From the NCBI RefSeq assembly GCF_028765165.1, contig NZ_JARADB010000003.1, positions 310,001 through 374,000 of the forward strand: DNA of 64,000 nt. The letters are read 5' to 3'. The notes below the pieces were generated by a model that did no database searches, was not told where the DNA came from, and worked only from the letters and a program-made list of their open reading frames with translations. The stretch comes from Paenibacillus sp. MAHUQ-63 (lineage in GTDB: Bacteria; Bacillota; Bacilli; Paenibacillales; NBRC-103111). Of the stretch, positions 1 to 7,943 are shown in pieces; position 1 is the stretch's first letter; each line of letters starts with the position of its first letter. The translations under genes were made by a program, and so were the position numbers.

Positions 1-209
1 GGCGCCGTCGTTCTGCCTCTCACCATGTGCTGGTCGCTTCCGCAAATATTCGTTGTGACCACTTTCAGAATAACGCCATGCTCACATTTCCGACCGACGT
101 TTAATGGGTTGACGCCAGGCCCATCGTGCAAGACGAGGTCCGGAAATGCCGTATCCCGCACTTCCACGCTTCCCGGTTTGTTATACACAACCGCTCTGTT
201 TCCTGCCAT
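1..209 (-). CDS. fdhA: Glutathione-independent formaldehyde dehydrogenase, N-terminal part (runs off window)
   Basis: Reading leftward from an ATG at 209, the frame stays open to the window edge and gives 69 residues. They include VILKVVTTNICGSDQHMVRG, which closely matches the start of the zinc-dependent, glutathione-independent formaldehyde dehydrogenases of the medium-chain alcohol dehydrogenase superfamily. The Cys in NICGSD is the expected catalytic zinc ligand. A GGAGG ribosome binding site lies at about 219-223. The enzyme would oxidise formaldehyde to formate with NAD in the cytoplasm. Only the first sixth of a roughly 390-residue protein is visible, so integrity cannot be judged. Confidence 0.85.
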   Translation of the reverse strand, partial: MAGNRAVVYNKPGSVEVRDTAFPDLVLHDGPGVNPLNVGRKCEHGVILKVVTTNICGSDQHMVRGRTTA

Positions 210-396
210 ACGCGTATTCCTCCAATTGAAAATAGGTTTGTGGATAAAGCGTTTCCATAAGTACAATGCATTTCAATATATGAGACAAGCCGGCCGAAGT
301 ATTCGTCTTCGTCCTACTTTTCATTGTACAGCCCTTCCGGGACGAAGTAAGTAGCCAATACTATCAATCTAGTGGCCGAAATCACCATCATGCAGC

Positions 397-426
397 CGAA
401 AAAAAGAGCCTGCCGTCGGCTCTTCA
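397..426 (-). terminator. Rho-independent terminator of the alginate lyase gene
   Basis: On the minus strand a stem AAGAGCC / GGCTCTT (404-410 with 418-424) is followed by a run of T. It lies about 40 bp past the alginate lyase stop codon. Confidence 0.75.
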
Positions 427-466
427 ACTAAGAAGACGCCGACATGGCAGAGCTCTTTTAGCGAAA

Positions 467-1744
467 CTATTGATGGGTAACCGAGTACTCATACACCCAA
501 TTCTCGGCATATGCGTCCGGACTCTCGCCCGGTGCTGTGGAGTCGTTGGATTGGGTGTAGTTGCCGATTTTGAAGAAGCAGCCTGTCACATCTTTCGTTT
601 GCGTATAAGGTACGGGTTGACCGTTGTACTCATAAGAAATCACACCGTTCGCGACGATGATTTTCACCGTAAATAATGTCCCTAGCGTATAGTTGCTATC
701 GAGCAAATAGCCGTGCGAATTGTTTCCGTCCGTGATGTAAATTTTGGCCGTCGTCGATACGCCGCCGGGATTGTTCCCCTCCACGCGGAACACGGTTACG
801 TCATCGTCGCCGTCATGAATTTGTCCGACAACAGTGTGCGGTTTCACAGTCGTCAGGTGAGTGACCTTTTGCTTAATGTACATAGTATGTGTCTTGCCGT
901 CGTTACTTCCCCAGGCCATCTGGCTGCTGGAATCGCCGCTCGTATATAGATCATTCATCTCACGAAGCTCACTTCTCGGGTTGTTGGATCCGGAGGTCGT
1001 GACAGCGCCATGGTTGGCCCGGAATTGAACCGCATAGCCGTCGGCATCGTGCACCACTTTGAACCAAGGGTCAATGGAGTACGTATCAAGGGCAGGTTGC
1101 AGCACTTCCAAGGGGCTTGTGGAACCCGATTGTTTCGGAATCGGGAGTGTGATCTTCCAATTTTTCAAGTAAAGGACTTGGGAAGGCAGCGTTGGTGCGT
1201 TTGGCGGCGTAGATGTTGGTGCGGGAGTCGTAGTAGGCGTTGGGGTTGGCGTCGAGCCTGAGCTGCTGTCCAGTGTAAAATCATCAAAACGGGCGTCCGA
1301 AGACGTTGTTCCTCTGGCGAAAATGACGGCGCTCGTATTGGACGCACCGGTCGTAAAGTTGACGGTAAACTGCGTCCAGGCTGATGTGCTGCCGCCGGCT
1401 GTGACTTCGTTGCCGCCGTACGAATTCACTCCGATGACACCTGATCCGAGGATCCAGGCTTTGAGTGTATAGCTCGTATTGGCCGTCAGCCCGGAAATCG
1501 TTTGCTTATAACCGCCGCCGGTGTCGGTCGATTTCGCCGAACGGCTGCCGCTATGATAGTCGCTGGTGGAGATCGCAGCGGAACCGACCTTGGTCCACCC
1601 GGTTGCATCGCTTTCAAAGCCGGGGTTGGCGATGGCGATTGAAGCTGCCGTCACCGAAGTGACGCTGCTGAAGATAAGTGCCGTCGACAGAAGTAAAGAG
1701 AGCATCACCAAGTAATGAATCGGTTTGATGAACATAAGTCGCAT
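467..1744 (-). CDS. Secreted PL7-family alginate lyase with N-terminal carbohydrate-binding domain
   Basis: A 425-residue secreted polysaccharide lyase. Residues 1-34 form a signal peptide. Residues 35-160 look like a beta-sandwich carbohydrate-binding module (starts NPGFESDATGW). A Pro/Thr linker at 164-182 joins it to a catalytic domain at about 190-425. The three PL7 signatures are present: PRSELRE (256-262), QIH (308-310) and FKIGNYTQ (391-398). They supply the family's Arg, Gln, His and Tyr active-site residues. The predicted reaction is beta-elimination of alginate or a related polyuronate outside the cell. The gene is monocistronic, with its own terminator, and a cre-like site lies about 180 bp upstream. 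Substrate preference (polyM, polyG or glucuronan) cannot be read from sequence. Confidence 0.9.
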   Translation of the reverse strand: MRLMFIKPIHYLVMLSLLLSTALIFSSVTSVTAASIAIANPGFESDATGWTKVGSAAISTSDYHSGSRSAKSTDTGGGYKQTISGLTANTSYTLKAWILGSGVIGVNSYGGNEVTAGGSTSAWTQFTVNFTTGASNTSAVIFARGTTSSDARFDDFTLDSSSGSTPTPTPTTTPAPTSTPPNAPTLPSQVLYLKNWKITLPIPKQSGSTSPLEVLQPALDTYSIDPWFKVVHDADGYAVQFRANHGAVTTSGSNNPRSELREMNDLYTSGDSSSQMAWGSNDGKTHTMYIKQKVTHLTTVKPHTVVGQIHDGDDDVTVFRVEGNNPGGVSTTAKIYITDGNNSHGYLLDSNYTLGTLFTVKIIVANGVISYEYNGQPVPYTQTKDVTGCFFKIGNYTQSNDSTAPGESPDAYAENWVYEYSVTHQ

Positions 1745-1919
1745 AATAATCCTCCTCGTCTCTCATTCATATACAAGACTGGATTTCTGTGCAAACACAC
1801 TTCCACTTTTCGAGCGATCAGACGATTTGAGCCTTCGGGAACATCGGATGATGAAATTGACGGCATGCACTTGACAGCTTCCCACCCCCTTCTATGTTCG
1901 AATTGGAATGATCAATTCC

Positions 1920-1935
1920 ATGTAAGCGCTTAACA
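1920..1935. promoter_or_regulatory. cre-like catabolite repression site upstream of alginate lyase
   Basis: The sequence TGTAAGCGCTTAACA matches the core of the Bacillus CcpA box (TGWAANCGNTNWCA) imperfectly, with deviations at its right end. It lies upstream of the alginate lyase start at 1744, where carbon repression would be expected. Confidence 0.35.
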
Positions 1936-2016
1936 ATGTTCATTATAGTTGCTTATTTCCCGTTTCTGGTAGTGTTTTCTTTAGGTTCACTTGTGTTATT
2001 CATCGTATAGGCGCAC

Positions 2017-2103
2017 AAAAAAACCGTCAGCGGATGAACTTCATCTCCCATGTTAGACTTAGTCTCTAACCATTAGAGTGTAGTTCAGCAGCTGACGGTT
2101 TTT
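2017..2103. terminator. Structured long inverted repeat, probable bidirectional terminator
   Basis: AAAAACCGTCAGC (2019-2031) pairs perfectly with GCTGACGGTTTTT (2091-2103). The 59-nt interval holds further small hairpins: GATGAA-C-TTCATC at 2033-2045 and CTCTAA-cca-TTAGAG near 2064-2078. On the minus strand the outer stem ends in a T run, so it could terminate the aldo/keto reductase transcript. The branched loop is unusual for a plain terminator. Confidence 0.5.
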
Positions 2104-2160
2104 AGTGGTTCGACGCTCACTCTGGAGAGCGGCATGCCCATGCGGGCTCGCCAGGCCCGG

Positions 2161-2345
2161 CTAACGGACACAGATGCCGTTATTTGCGCGAAAAACATCG
2201 CTCTTCGATTCTAACGGACACAGATGCCGCTATTTACTATCAGCGGGGCCAAATCAGCCCCAATTGAGCAAAATAACGTCTCTGGTGTCCTTTAGGTGGC
2301 TAATTCGGCCCTTTTGCCTCGAATAAGGGCTGCTGTGTCCGTTAG
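2161..2345. repeat. Dispersed 185-bp palindromic element, family A copy 1
   Basis: Four copies of CTAACGGACACAG mark the element: forward at 2161 and 2211, reversed ending at 2295 (one mismatch) and 2345. The forward pair and the reversed pair are each 50 bp apart. The middle carries a GGGGC/GCCCC hairpin. The same 185-bp geometry recurs at 22468, 60625, 60929 and 61233. It lies beyond the 3' end of the aldo/keto reductase gene and has no coding potential. Confidence 0.85.
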
Positions 2346-2459
2346 CGAGGTGCGCGCTCGCTCTGACTCCGGCTCCTTCGACCTAGCTCACGCTGGATCG
2401 GCGCCTTTGCCGCTAGCCCGCGCTGCCCCAGCGCTCCTCGCCGCTAGCTCGCGGCGCTG

Positions 2460-3461
2460 TCAATTCCGCACCAGCTGCGCCGGCTCCCCGCTCGCCGCCT
2501 CGTCAATCTCCCGCAGCTCTTCGGCGGTGAGCTTGTCGCTGAGCGCCGGCCACACATCCGTGATATGATGCGGCTTGGAGGCGCCTAGTATCGCGGATGT
2601 GACGCCCTCTCGGCTCAGCACCCAGCCGAGCGCCAGCTGCGCCAACGACCAGCCCTTGCGCGCTGCGATCGGCTTCAGCCGATCGACGATGCGGAAGTGC
2701 CGCTCCTGCTCAAGCAGCGCCTGCAGCCGCTTCTCATTCGCCGCTCCCCGCGTTCCCTCCGGCGGCTCCGCGCCGAATGTGTACTTTCCGGTCAGCAAAC
2801 CGCGGCCGAGCGGGCTGTAAACGATGACGCCGACGCCCTCGGAGATGGCGAACGGCAGCAGCTCCTGTTCAATGCCGCGCGCGATCAGGCTGTATTCCGG
2901 CTGAACGCTCTCGAAGCGTTCAAGCCGCTGCAGCGCCGAGATGCCGTGCGCTTTGGCAAGCTGCCAAGCGGCGTAGTTCGATGCGCCGATATAACGCACC
3001 TTCCCTTGCCGGACAAGGTCGTCGAGCGCCCGCAGTGTTTCTTCCAGCGGCGTCTGCTCATCGAATCTATGTACTTGATACAAATCGATATAGTCGGTCT
3101 TCAGCCTGCGCAGGCTGTTCTCTACCGCCCGATGAATATGGTAGCGGCTTTGCCCGGCATCGTTGGGCCCCAGCCCTACGCGGCCATGCACTTTGGTAGC
3201 CAGCACGATATCATGACGGCGCGCCCCCAGCAAGCTGCCGAGAATCGTCTCGGACTCACCGGTGGCAAGCGGGTTGTTCGTGTCCATGCCGGAGCCGTAC
3301 ACATCCGCCGTATCGATGAGGGTAATCCCCGCATCCAACGCCGCATCCAGCACTTCGGCCGACTCCTTCTCCCCGATCCATCTGCCGAACGCCATCGTGC
3401 CCAAGCTTATTTCCGATACCCGCAAACCGGTTCTGCCTAAACGTCTTTGTCCAATACTCAT
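2460..3461 (-). CDS. Aldo/keto reductase
   Basis: A 333-residue cytoplasmic oxidoreductase of the aldo/keto reductase superfamily (YajO/Tas/IolS-like). The family's catalytic tetrad is visible: Asp50 and Tyr55 in IDTADVYG, Lys90 in LATKVHG and His131 in YQVHR. The C-terminal ILGASKP segment fits the NADP-binding loop. A GGGAG ribosome binding site sits 8 nt before the ATG at 3461. The C-terminal half is rich in GC-heavy codons. It is transcribed alone. The substrate, some aldehyde, ketone or sugar, is not identifiable. Confidence 0.9.
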   Translation of the reverse strand: MSIGQRRLGRTGLRVSEISLGTMAFGRWIGEKESAEVLDAALDAGITLIDTADVYGSGMDTNNPLATGESETILGSLLGARRHDIVLATKVHGRVGLGPNDAGQSRYHIHRAVENSLRRLKTDYIDLYQVHRFDEQTPLEETLRALDDLVRQGKVRYIGASNYAAWQLAKAHGISALQRLERFESVQPEYSLIARGIEQELLPFAISEGVGVIVYSPLGRGLLTGKYTFGAEPPEGTRGAANEKRLQALLEQERHFRIVDRLKPIAARKGWSLAQLALGWVLSREGVTSAILGASKPHHITDVWPALSDKLTAEELREIDEAASGEPAQLVRN

Positions 3462-3539
3462 CCCTTCATCTCCCTGTCATCGTCGTTTTCCTGCATTCAT
3501 TCCAACATGTGCCAGCCTGTCCCGGAAGTCATACAACGC

Positions 3540-3574
3540 AAAAAGGAGGCAGTCCAAGCCAGGATTGCCTCCGT
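3540..3574 (-). terminator. Terminator downstream of the Spo0E-like gene
   Basis: GGAGGCA (3545-3551) pairs with TGCCTCC (3566-3572). On the minus strand the stem is followed by TTTTT. It ends the transcript arriving from the Spo0E/kinase pair. Confidence 0.65.
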
Positions 3575-3700
3575 CCATACGGTAGGTGAAATGATACAGT
3601 CAAAACCGAGCTCTCCACTCGGAATAACTTCATCTTATCACCTCGTTGAATAATCGTCAATCGGTCAGAGTCGAGCTCTCGGAGCCGATCCCTTGTCCGT

Positions 3701-3853
3701 TCATTTCATCACGTAATACCTGACGATGTATTCATCCAATTGCTGGCTGATCGCGACGACCTTCTCATGAGTGAAGCATCCGTGCAATTCAGCCTCCTGG
3801 ATCATTTTTAGTCGCAAAGCTTCAATTTTTTTCAGAAGTAACTCCATCGCCAT
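3701..3853 (-). CDS. Spo0E-family aspartyl-phosphate phosphatase
   Basis: A 50-residue protein with the two-helix Spo0E signature: IEALRLKMI, then SQQLDEYIVRYY. In the family the SQxLD motif removes phosphate from Spo0A~P and so delays sporulation. The open frame extends upstream to a TTG at 3967, but that extension has no ribosome binding site and overlaps the likely promoter. The ATG at 3853 (or 3847) is therefore preferred and gives the usual family length. It lies next to a PAS sensor kinase on the same strand, 144 bp downstream of it, so an input and a brake of the phosphorelay are genetically adjacent. Confidence 0.8.
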   Translation of the reverse strand: MAMELLLKKIEALRLKMIQEAELHGCFTHEKVVAISQQLDEYIVRYYVMK

Positions 3854-3890
3854 TTTCACACCAATTCTGTTCTTTTTCGTTAGTAACCCC

Positions 3891-3934
3891 ATTATATACG
3901 AGGATGCCGCAGAAGTTTGTAAAAGTTTGTCGAC
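3891..3934 (-). promoter_or_regulatory. Possible promoter and 0A-box-like site of the Spo0E gene
   Basis: The minus strand carries TATAAT at 3896-3891, about 40 bp before the chosen start. The plus strand has TTTGTCGAC at 3926-3934, resembling the Spo0A box TTTGTCGAA with one difference. No clear -35 hexamer was found, so this is tentative. Confidence 0.3.
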
Positions 3935-3997
3935 GTAATTCAACGAATTTATGAAATTTTTTTTCAAAGAATTGAAACGTTGTAATCGTAGAATATA

Positions 3998-5836
3998 CTA
4001 GATTCTTGGCAGCTCGATTTCGACGGTGGTCCCGGCATCCAGCTTACTGAGAATCTTCATCGTCCCTTGATGGGCCTCGATAATGCGATAGCAAACCATA
4101 AGTCCCAAGCCCGTTCCCTCCTCCTTCGTGGTGAAGAAAGGATCTCCCAACCGGGGCAGAAGCTCATCCGGAATTCCAGCGCCGGTATCGATAATTTTGA
4201 CGGTTAGCCGGCTATGACCGAGCGGTTGCAGAACGACTCGAATGCTGCCGCCTGCCGGCATCGCCTCAACGGAATTTTTGATCAAATTGATAAAAACTTG
4301 CTTTAATTGGCCCTCATCGCTGTTCACCAAATACGCCGAATTCCGACTATAAACGAAATGAATATTCACATTATGCAGCAATGCTTGAGGTTCCAGCAAA
4401 GAAATGACATTTTCCAGAATGTCACAAACGCTTTTATGAGCAAATCGGCTGCTTTGCGGCTTCGCAATTAGCATAAACTCATTGACGATCGTGTTAATAC
4501 GGTTTAATTCGACCAACATAATATCCGCATATTCAACAACTTTAGTAGGCGCCGCACTTTTGATCAGCTGCAAAAAGCCGACAAGCGATGTAAGCGGATT
4601 GCGAATTTCATGCGCAATGCCCGCCGCCAGCTGACCGACGACTGACAGCTTCTCCGATTGCCGGAGCATCTCTTCAGCGACCTTGCGCTCCGTAATATCG
4701 CGCAGCACGGTTTGAATGACTGGCCGGTCCAGATAAGAATGCAATACGACCGACGAAGCTTCTACCTCAATATGCTCGCCATGCAATCCGAGGAGGTTCA
4801 CTTCAATGAAAGGGATGAAATTATCCATCAAGACAACTTCTTTGATCCGGCGTGTCACCCTTTCATAATGATCCGGGTGCACAAAATCGTAAACGGATTT
4901 CCCGATCAGCTCATCCGGCGCTTGCGCCCCCAGCAATTTCATGCCGATATCGTTGACATAACAAATAATGCCCTCCTGATGAACGACAATCGGTTCCGGA
5001 AGCAGCATCATCATGCGCCTATACTCTTCGTCCCGCTCACGAACGATGCTCTCCATCACTTTCTTATGGGTAATGTCCCGGCACAGCAGCTGAATGGATG
5101 ACTTGCCCAAATATTCGATAGGGACAGCCCGGATCTCCACATCGATCACTTGCCGATCGAGCCGCAGCAGCCTTTTCTCCATCACATCGCTAAAATGCCG
5201 TTCTCTGAGAATCAGTTCAATCTGCGCCTGCATCTCTTCACGCTCATCCGGATGGATGAAATCCAAAGCGATACTGCCAAGCAGCTGCTCCGGCGCTTCT
5301 GCCCCCACCAGCTTCAGCGCCGCCGGATTCACGTAGGTGATAACGGACTCGCCGTACACGATAATCGGTTCCGGGGACAGCTCGACCAAATTCCGGTACC
5401 GTTCCTCGCTTTTCCTCAACTTCTCGTCCTTCCGCTTCCGTTCCGATATATCTCTAGCCACTACCGCTAAGGCAAAAATCGTGCCTGCCGCATCCTTCAG
5501 TGGGGAAACGGTGATACTCGCATGAAACGCATCGCCGTTTTTTCGCAGCATTAACGTTTCATAGCATTGTGCGCAATCCCCTTGGGCAACGCGCAGATGA
5601 ATGCTTTTGACGCGTTCGGCCTCATCGCTAGGGACAGCGATCAGCTGTTTTCCGTATATTTCGCTGTTAGTCCAACCGTACATATGTTCATACGCTTGAT
5701 TTACCTTCAACACGCGATGATCCAAACCGGTTATGGCAACACTTGCATTTGTGTGGTAAAAGCAGACCTCAAATAGCTGATTGATTTGGTGCATCCAATC
5801 CGTTTGCAATACTTCTCTCTCTATCCTTTTATCCAT
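3998..5836 (-). CDS. Triple-PAS sensor histidine kinase (sporulation-kinase-like)
   Basis: A soluble 612-residue kinase with no transmembrane segment. Three PAS domains (about 20-135, 140-260, 265-385) precede a HisKA domain with the phosphoacceptor His409 in GIAHEIRNPLTS. An HATPase domain follows, with N-box (LIKNS, Asn521), DTGAGIP and GTGLGL. This layout matches KinA/KinE-type kinases that feed the Spo0F-Spo0B-Spo0A relay. No response regulator gene is nearby, which also fits an orphan phosphorelay kinase, and the next gene is Spo0E-like. GGGAG lies 7 nt before the ATG. The PAS ligands are unknown. Confidence 0.9.
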   Translation of the reverse strand: MDKRIEREVLQTDWMHQINQLFEVCFYHTNASVAITGLDHRVLKVNQAYEHMYGWTNSEIYGKQLIAVPSDEAERVKSIHLRVAQGDCAQCYETLMLRKNGDAFHASITVSPLKDAAGTIFALAVVARDISERKRKDEKLRKSEERYRNLVELSPEPIIVYGESVITYVNPAALKLVGAEAPEQLLGSIALDFIHPDEREEMQAQIELILRERHFSDVMEKRLLRLDRQVIDVEIRAVPIEYLGKSSIQLLCRDITHKKVMESIVRERDEEYRRMMMLLPEPIVVHQEGIICYVNDIGMKLLGAQAPDELIGKSVYDFVHPDHYERVTRRIKEVVLMDNFIPFIEVNLLGLHGEHIEVEASSVVLHSYLDRPVIQTVLRDITERKVAEEMLRQSEKLSVVGQLAAGIAHEIRNPLTSLVGFLQLIKSAAPTKVVEYADIMLVELNRINTIVNEFMLIAKPQSSRFAHKSVCDILENVISLLEPQALLHNVNIHFVYSRNSAYLVNSDEGQLKQVFINLIKNSVEAMPAGGSIRVVLQPLGHSRLTVKIIDTGAGIPDELLPRLGDPFFTTKEEGTGLGLMVCYRIIEAHQGTMKILSKLDAGTTVEIELPRI

Positions 5837-5921
5837 GCTGATACTCCCACCCTATCCATCACACTAGCTGTTAAGTATCAATTCTATATTTCTCTTCATT
5901 TTCCTTTCCTTTTGAAAGAAA

Positions 5922-5960
5922 ACACGAAAAGGAGCCGCTCACGGGGAGCCTGCTCCTTGA
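5922..5960 (-). terminator. Terminator of the PhyH gene
   Basis: AAGGAGC (5929-5935) pairs with GCTCCTT (5952-5958). On the minus strand a short T run follows, just past the PhyH stop. Confidence 0.6.
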
Positions 5961-5982
5961 ACTTTATTTCAGTACGCGTTCA

Positions 5983-6876
5983 CTAAATAGCCGAATTAGG
6001 GACCGGCTGCTCCGGCGTATGTTCCATGCGATTGTTCAGCCAGTCCTCCAGCGTCGCTACCCGTTCCGGGTATTTGTAGCTGCGAGCCAGGAAGCCTGCG
6101 CCATGCTGCGGCATCGGGTCCTGATCGGTAGGCTGATAGCGGAGATCCACGCTCCATCGCACCTCATCTGACCTGTTCGGTGTGGACATATGCAAGCAGC
6201 GGTCATTGAACAAGATCGCGCTTCCTGCCGTCACGGGCAGCACGACGGTTTCGGTTTTGCCCAGCTGGCTTTCATGTAAAGCCGTATAACCCGTGCCAGT
6301 CTCCGATTCCCGGTGCCACTTCAGTAAGCGCTTACGATGCGTGCGTGGCTTAATATGCAAACATCCGTTCACTTCATTGGCGTCGACAAGCGGTATCCAT
6401 ACCGTAATTACGGGATTGGAGTTCGCATCCGGCCAGTACGATTTGTCCTGATGCCACGGGACGGCGCCGGCGGCGACTTTCGGAATTTTCGGTCTCGTAT
6501 TGTAGACCGGGTTGGAGAACAGCTCGCCGCCGATGAGCGATTCCACCGCATCCAGTATTTTGGGATTGCTCATGAGATGGAAGTAACCGGGGATCCGGTC
6601 TCTCCAGCTTCTGCCGTAATTCAGGAAATGCTCCGGCGTTAAATCTTGAAAAAGCTCTGCTAACCGGTACTTGAACGGCCTGTCTTCGAGCGTATCCGTA
6701 ATTAAGCCTGCCTGCAAGAGTTCGTTCGCGATCGCAGACACCTTGGCCGTCATCGCTTCGATCGCCGGGGCCATATCATCTTCCTGTAGTAAATTCGGCA
6801 AAACGAGGTACCCTTCCGACTGATAGAAATCGAACTGCTCTTTACTTAAACTTCCGCCTGAATGTTGGGCTGACAT
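5983..6876 (-). CDS. Phytanoyl-CoA dioxygenase (PhyH) family protein
   Basis: A Fe(II)/2-oxoglutarate-dependent oxygenase of about 297 residues. The HxD iron motif is HQD near residues 142-144, in PWHQDKSYW. The distal His is in RCLHMST near 229, followed by an Arg (VRWSVDLRY) that would hold 2-oxoglutarate. The annealed SD AGGAGG is only 1 nt from the first ATG (6885), so the ATG at 6876, 10 nt from the SD, is the better start. It is divergent from an AraC regulator. The pairing recurs at 42066-43705. In this family such genes often act on small natural products or sugars; the substrate is unknown here. Confidence 0.88.
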   Translation of the reverse strand: MSAQHSGGSLSKEQFDFYQSEGYLVLPNLLQEDDMAPAIEAMTAKVSAIANELLQAGLITDTLEDRPFKYRLAELFQDLTPEHFLNYGRSWRDRIPGYFHLMSNPKILDAVESLIGGELFSNPVYNTRPKIPKVAAGAVPWHQDKSYWPDANSNPVITVWIPLVDANEVNGCLHIKPRTHRKRLLKWHRESETGTGYTALHESQLGKTETVVLPVTAGSAILFNDRCLHMSTPNRSDEVRWSVDLRYQPTDQDPMPQHGAGFLARSYKYPERVATLEDWLNNRMEHTPEQPVPNSAI

Positions 6877-7046
6877 CACAATCATTCCTCCTTAGCGTTA
6901 TTCTACACAATATAAATGTAGCACCTGAGGAAGCAACGGTATTTAGCCGGAGGTTCAAAGATTGATCAAATCTTCCGGCAACTTCTTTTCAAGCAGCAGG
7001 AGATCAAGTATAGTAACACTAACGGCTATGTATGGAGGGATGTTCC

Positions 7047-7904
7047 GTGTCTGCAAGGCATTTAACCGAAATCAAGCCGTCCATTCGGGTGGCTCATCAT
7101 TATCGCTTCCCAAATGAGAGAAACGGCAGCGAATCGGGACGAATCGGCTACTGCTATGCGTTCCACCTCGTATCCGGCGGCAAAGGTACCGTTACCGTAC
7201 CTTCCGGCAGCTTCCCGGTCGCGAAAGGCGATCTCCTATATTTCCCTCCGACCATGAAGCATGCCTTTCATTCCGACGCCCTTAGTCCCCTTTCGACATA
7301 CAATATATACTGCGACCTATGGCAGGCCAACCCGGAAGCCGCCCAACGGCATCTCGTTTGGAAAGATGCCGACTTCGACACCAGTCTGCTTACGGTCATC
7401 GTGCCCAATGACGAGCTTGACAGCTTGCCCAACCTGCTCCATTTGCAGCATCAAAGCCCGATAACGGACTTGTTCGTCCGAGTCGTGGAGAAGTACCAAA
7501 GCGACGCCTCTTACTCCGGTGCAATCGCCAAGAGTCTGCTGCATGCTTGGCTGCTGGAGATCGTACAATTCAATCATCATGCACCGTTCGTTGACTTCCG
7601 CATCAAGCCGCTGCTTGACGCCATCAACAAGAATGCCGGATCGTACGAAGCCTGGCTGCAGATGAGCAGGCTGAAGAAAACGCAGTTTCACCAGCTGTTC
7701 AAGCAAGCGACCGGCATGTCACCCAAAGCGTATTGGACATCCGTGATCATGAAACAAGCCGCCGCAGCCTTGCGCGAGAGCAACCGCTCGGTTACCGACA
7801 TCGCCGAAGACTTCGGCTACTCTTCCATTCATCACTTCAGCAAGCAGTTCACGCTTTATTTCGGCATTGCGCCGTCCCAATACCGGAACCGGCAGCGGTC
7901 ATAA
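7047..7904 (+). CDS. AraC-family transcriptional regulator
   Basis: A roughly 285-residue regulator with an N-terminal cupin-like sensing domain (SGGKGTVTVPSG, LLYFPPTMKHAF) and a C-terminal double helix-turn-helix. The last helix region reads VTDIAEDFGYSSIHHFSKQFTLYFGIAPSQYR, typical of AraC/XylS. An in-frame ATG at 7032 lies inside or before the ribosome binding site. GGAGGG at 7034-7039 is 7 nt before a GTG at 7047, so GTG is chosen. It faces away from the PhyH gene across about 170 bp and probably controls it. Confidence 0.88.
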   Translation: MSARHLTEIKPSIRVAHHYRFPNERNGSESGRIGYCYAFHLVSGGKGTVTVPSGSFPVAKGDLLYFPPTMKHAFHSDALSPLSTYNIYCDLWQANPEAAQRHLVWKDADFDTSLLTVIVPNDELDSLPNLLHLQHQSPITDLFVRVVEKYQSDASYSGAIAKSLLHAWLLEIVQFNHHAPFVDFRIKPLLDAINKNAGSYEAWLQMSRLKKTQFHQLFKQATGMSPKAYWTSVIMKQAAAALRESNRSVTDIAEDFGYSSIHHFSKQFTLYFGIAPSQYRNRQRS

Positions 7905-7906
7905 TC

Positions 7907-7942
7907 CAAAGAAGCTATCCCGGCAACGGGATAGCTTCTTTG
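7907..7942. terminator. Bidirectional terminator between AraC and GHKL ATPase genes
   Basis: A perfect 16-bp stem: CAAAGAAGCTATCCCG (7907-7922) pairs with CGGGATAGCTTCTTTG (7927-7942) around a 4-nt loop. It ends two convergent genes. Confidence 0.85.
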
Positions 7943-7943
7943 A

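Noticed and set aside
2697..3440. Plus-strand open frame opposite the aldo/keto reductase
   Set aside because: The minus strand has all four catalytic residues; the plus-strand product resembles nothing.
6324..6335. GTAAGCGCTTAC palindrome as a cre site
   Set aside because: It lies well inside the PhyH coding sequence and encodes conserved-looking protein; position does not fit regulation.
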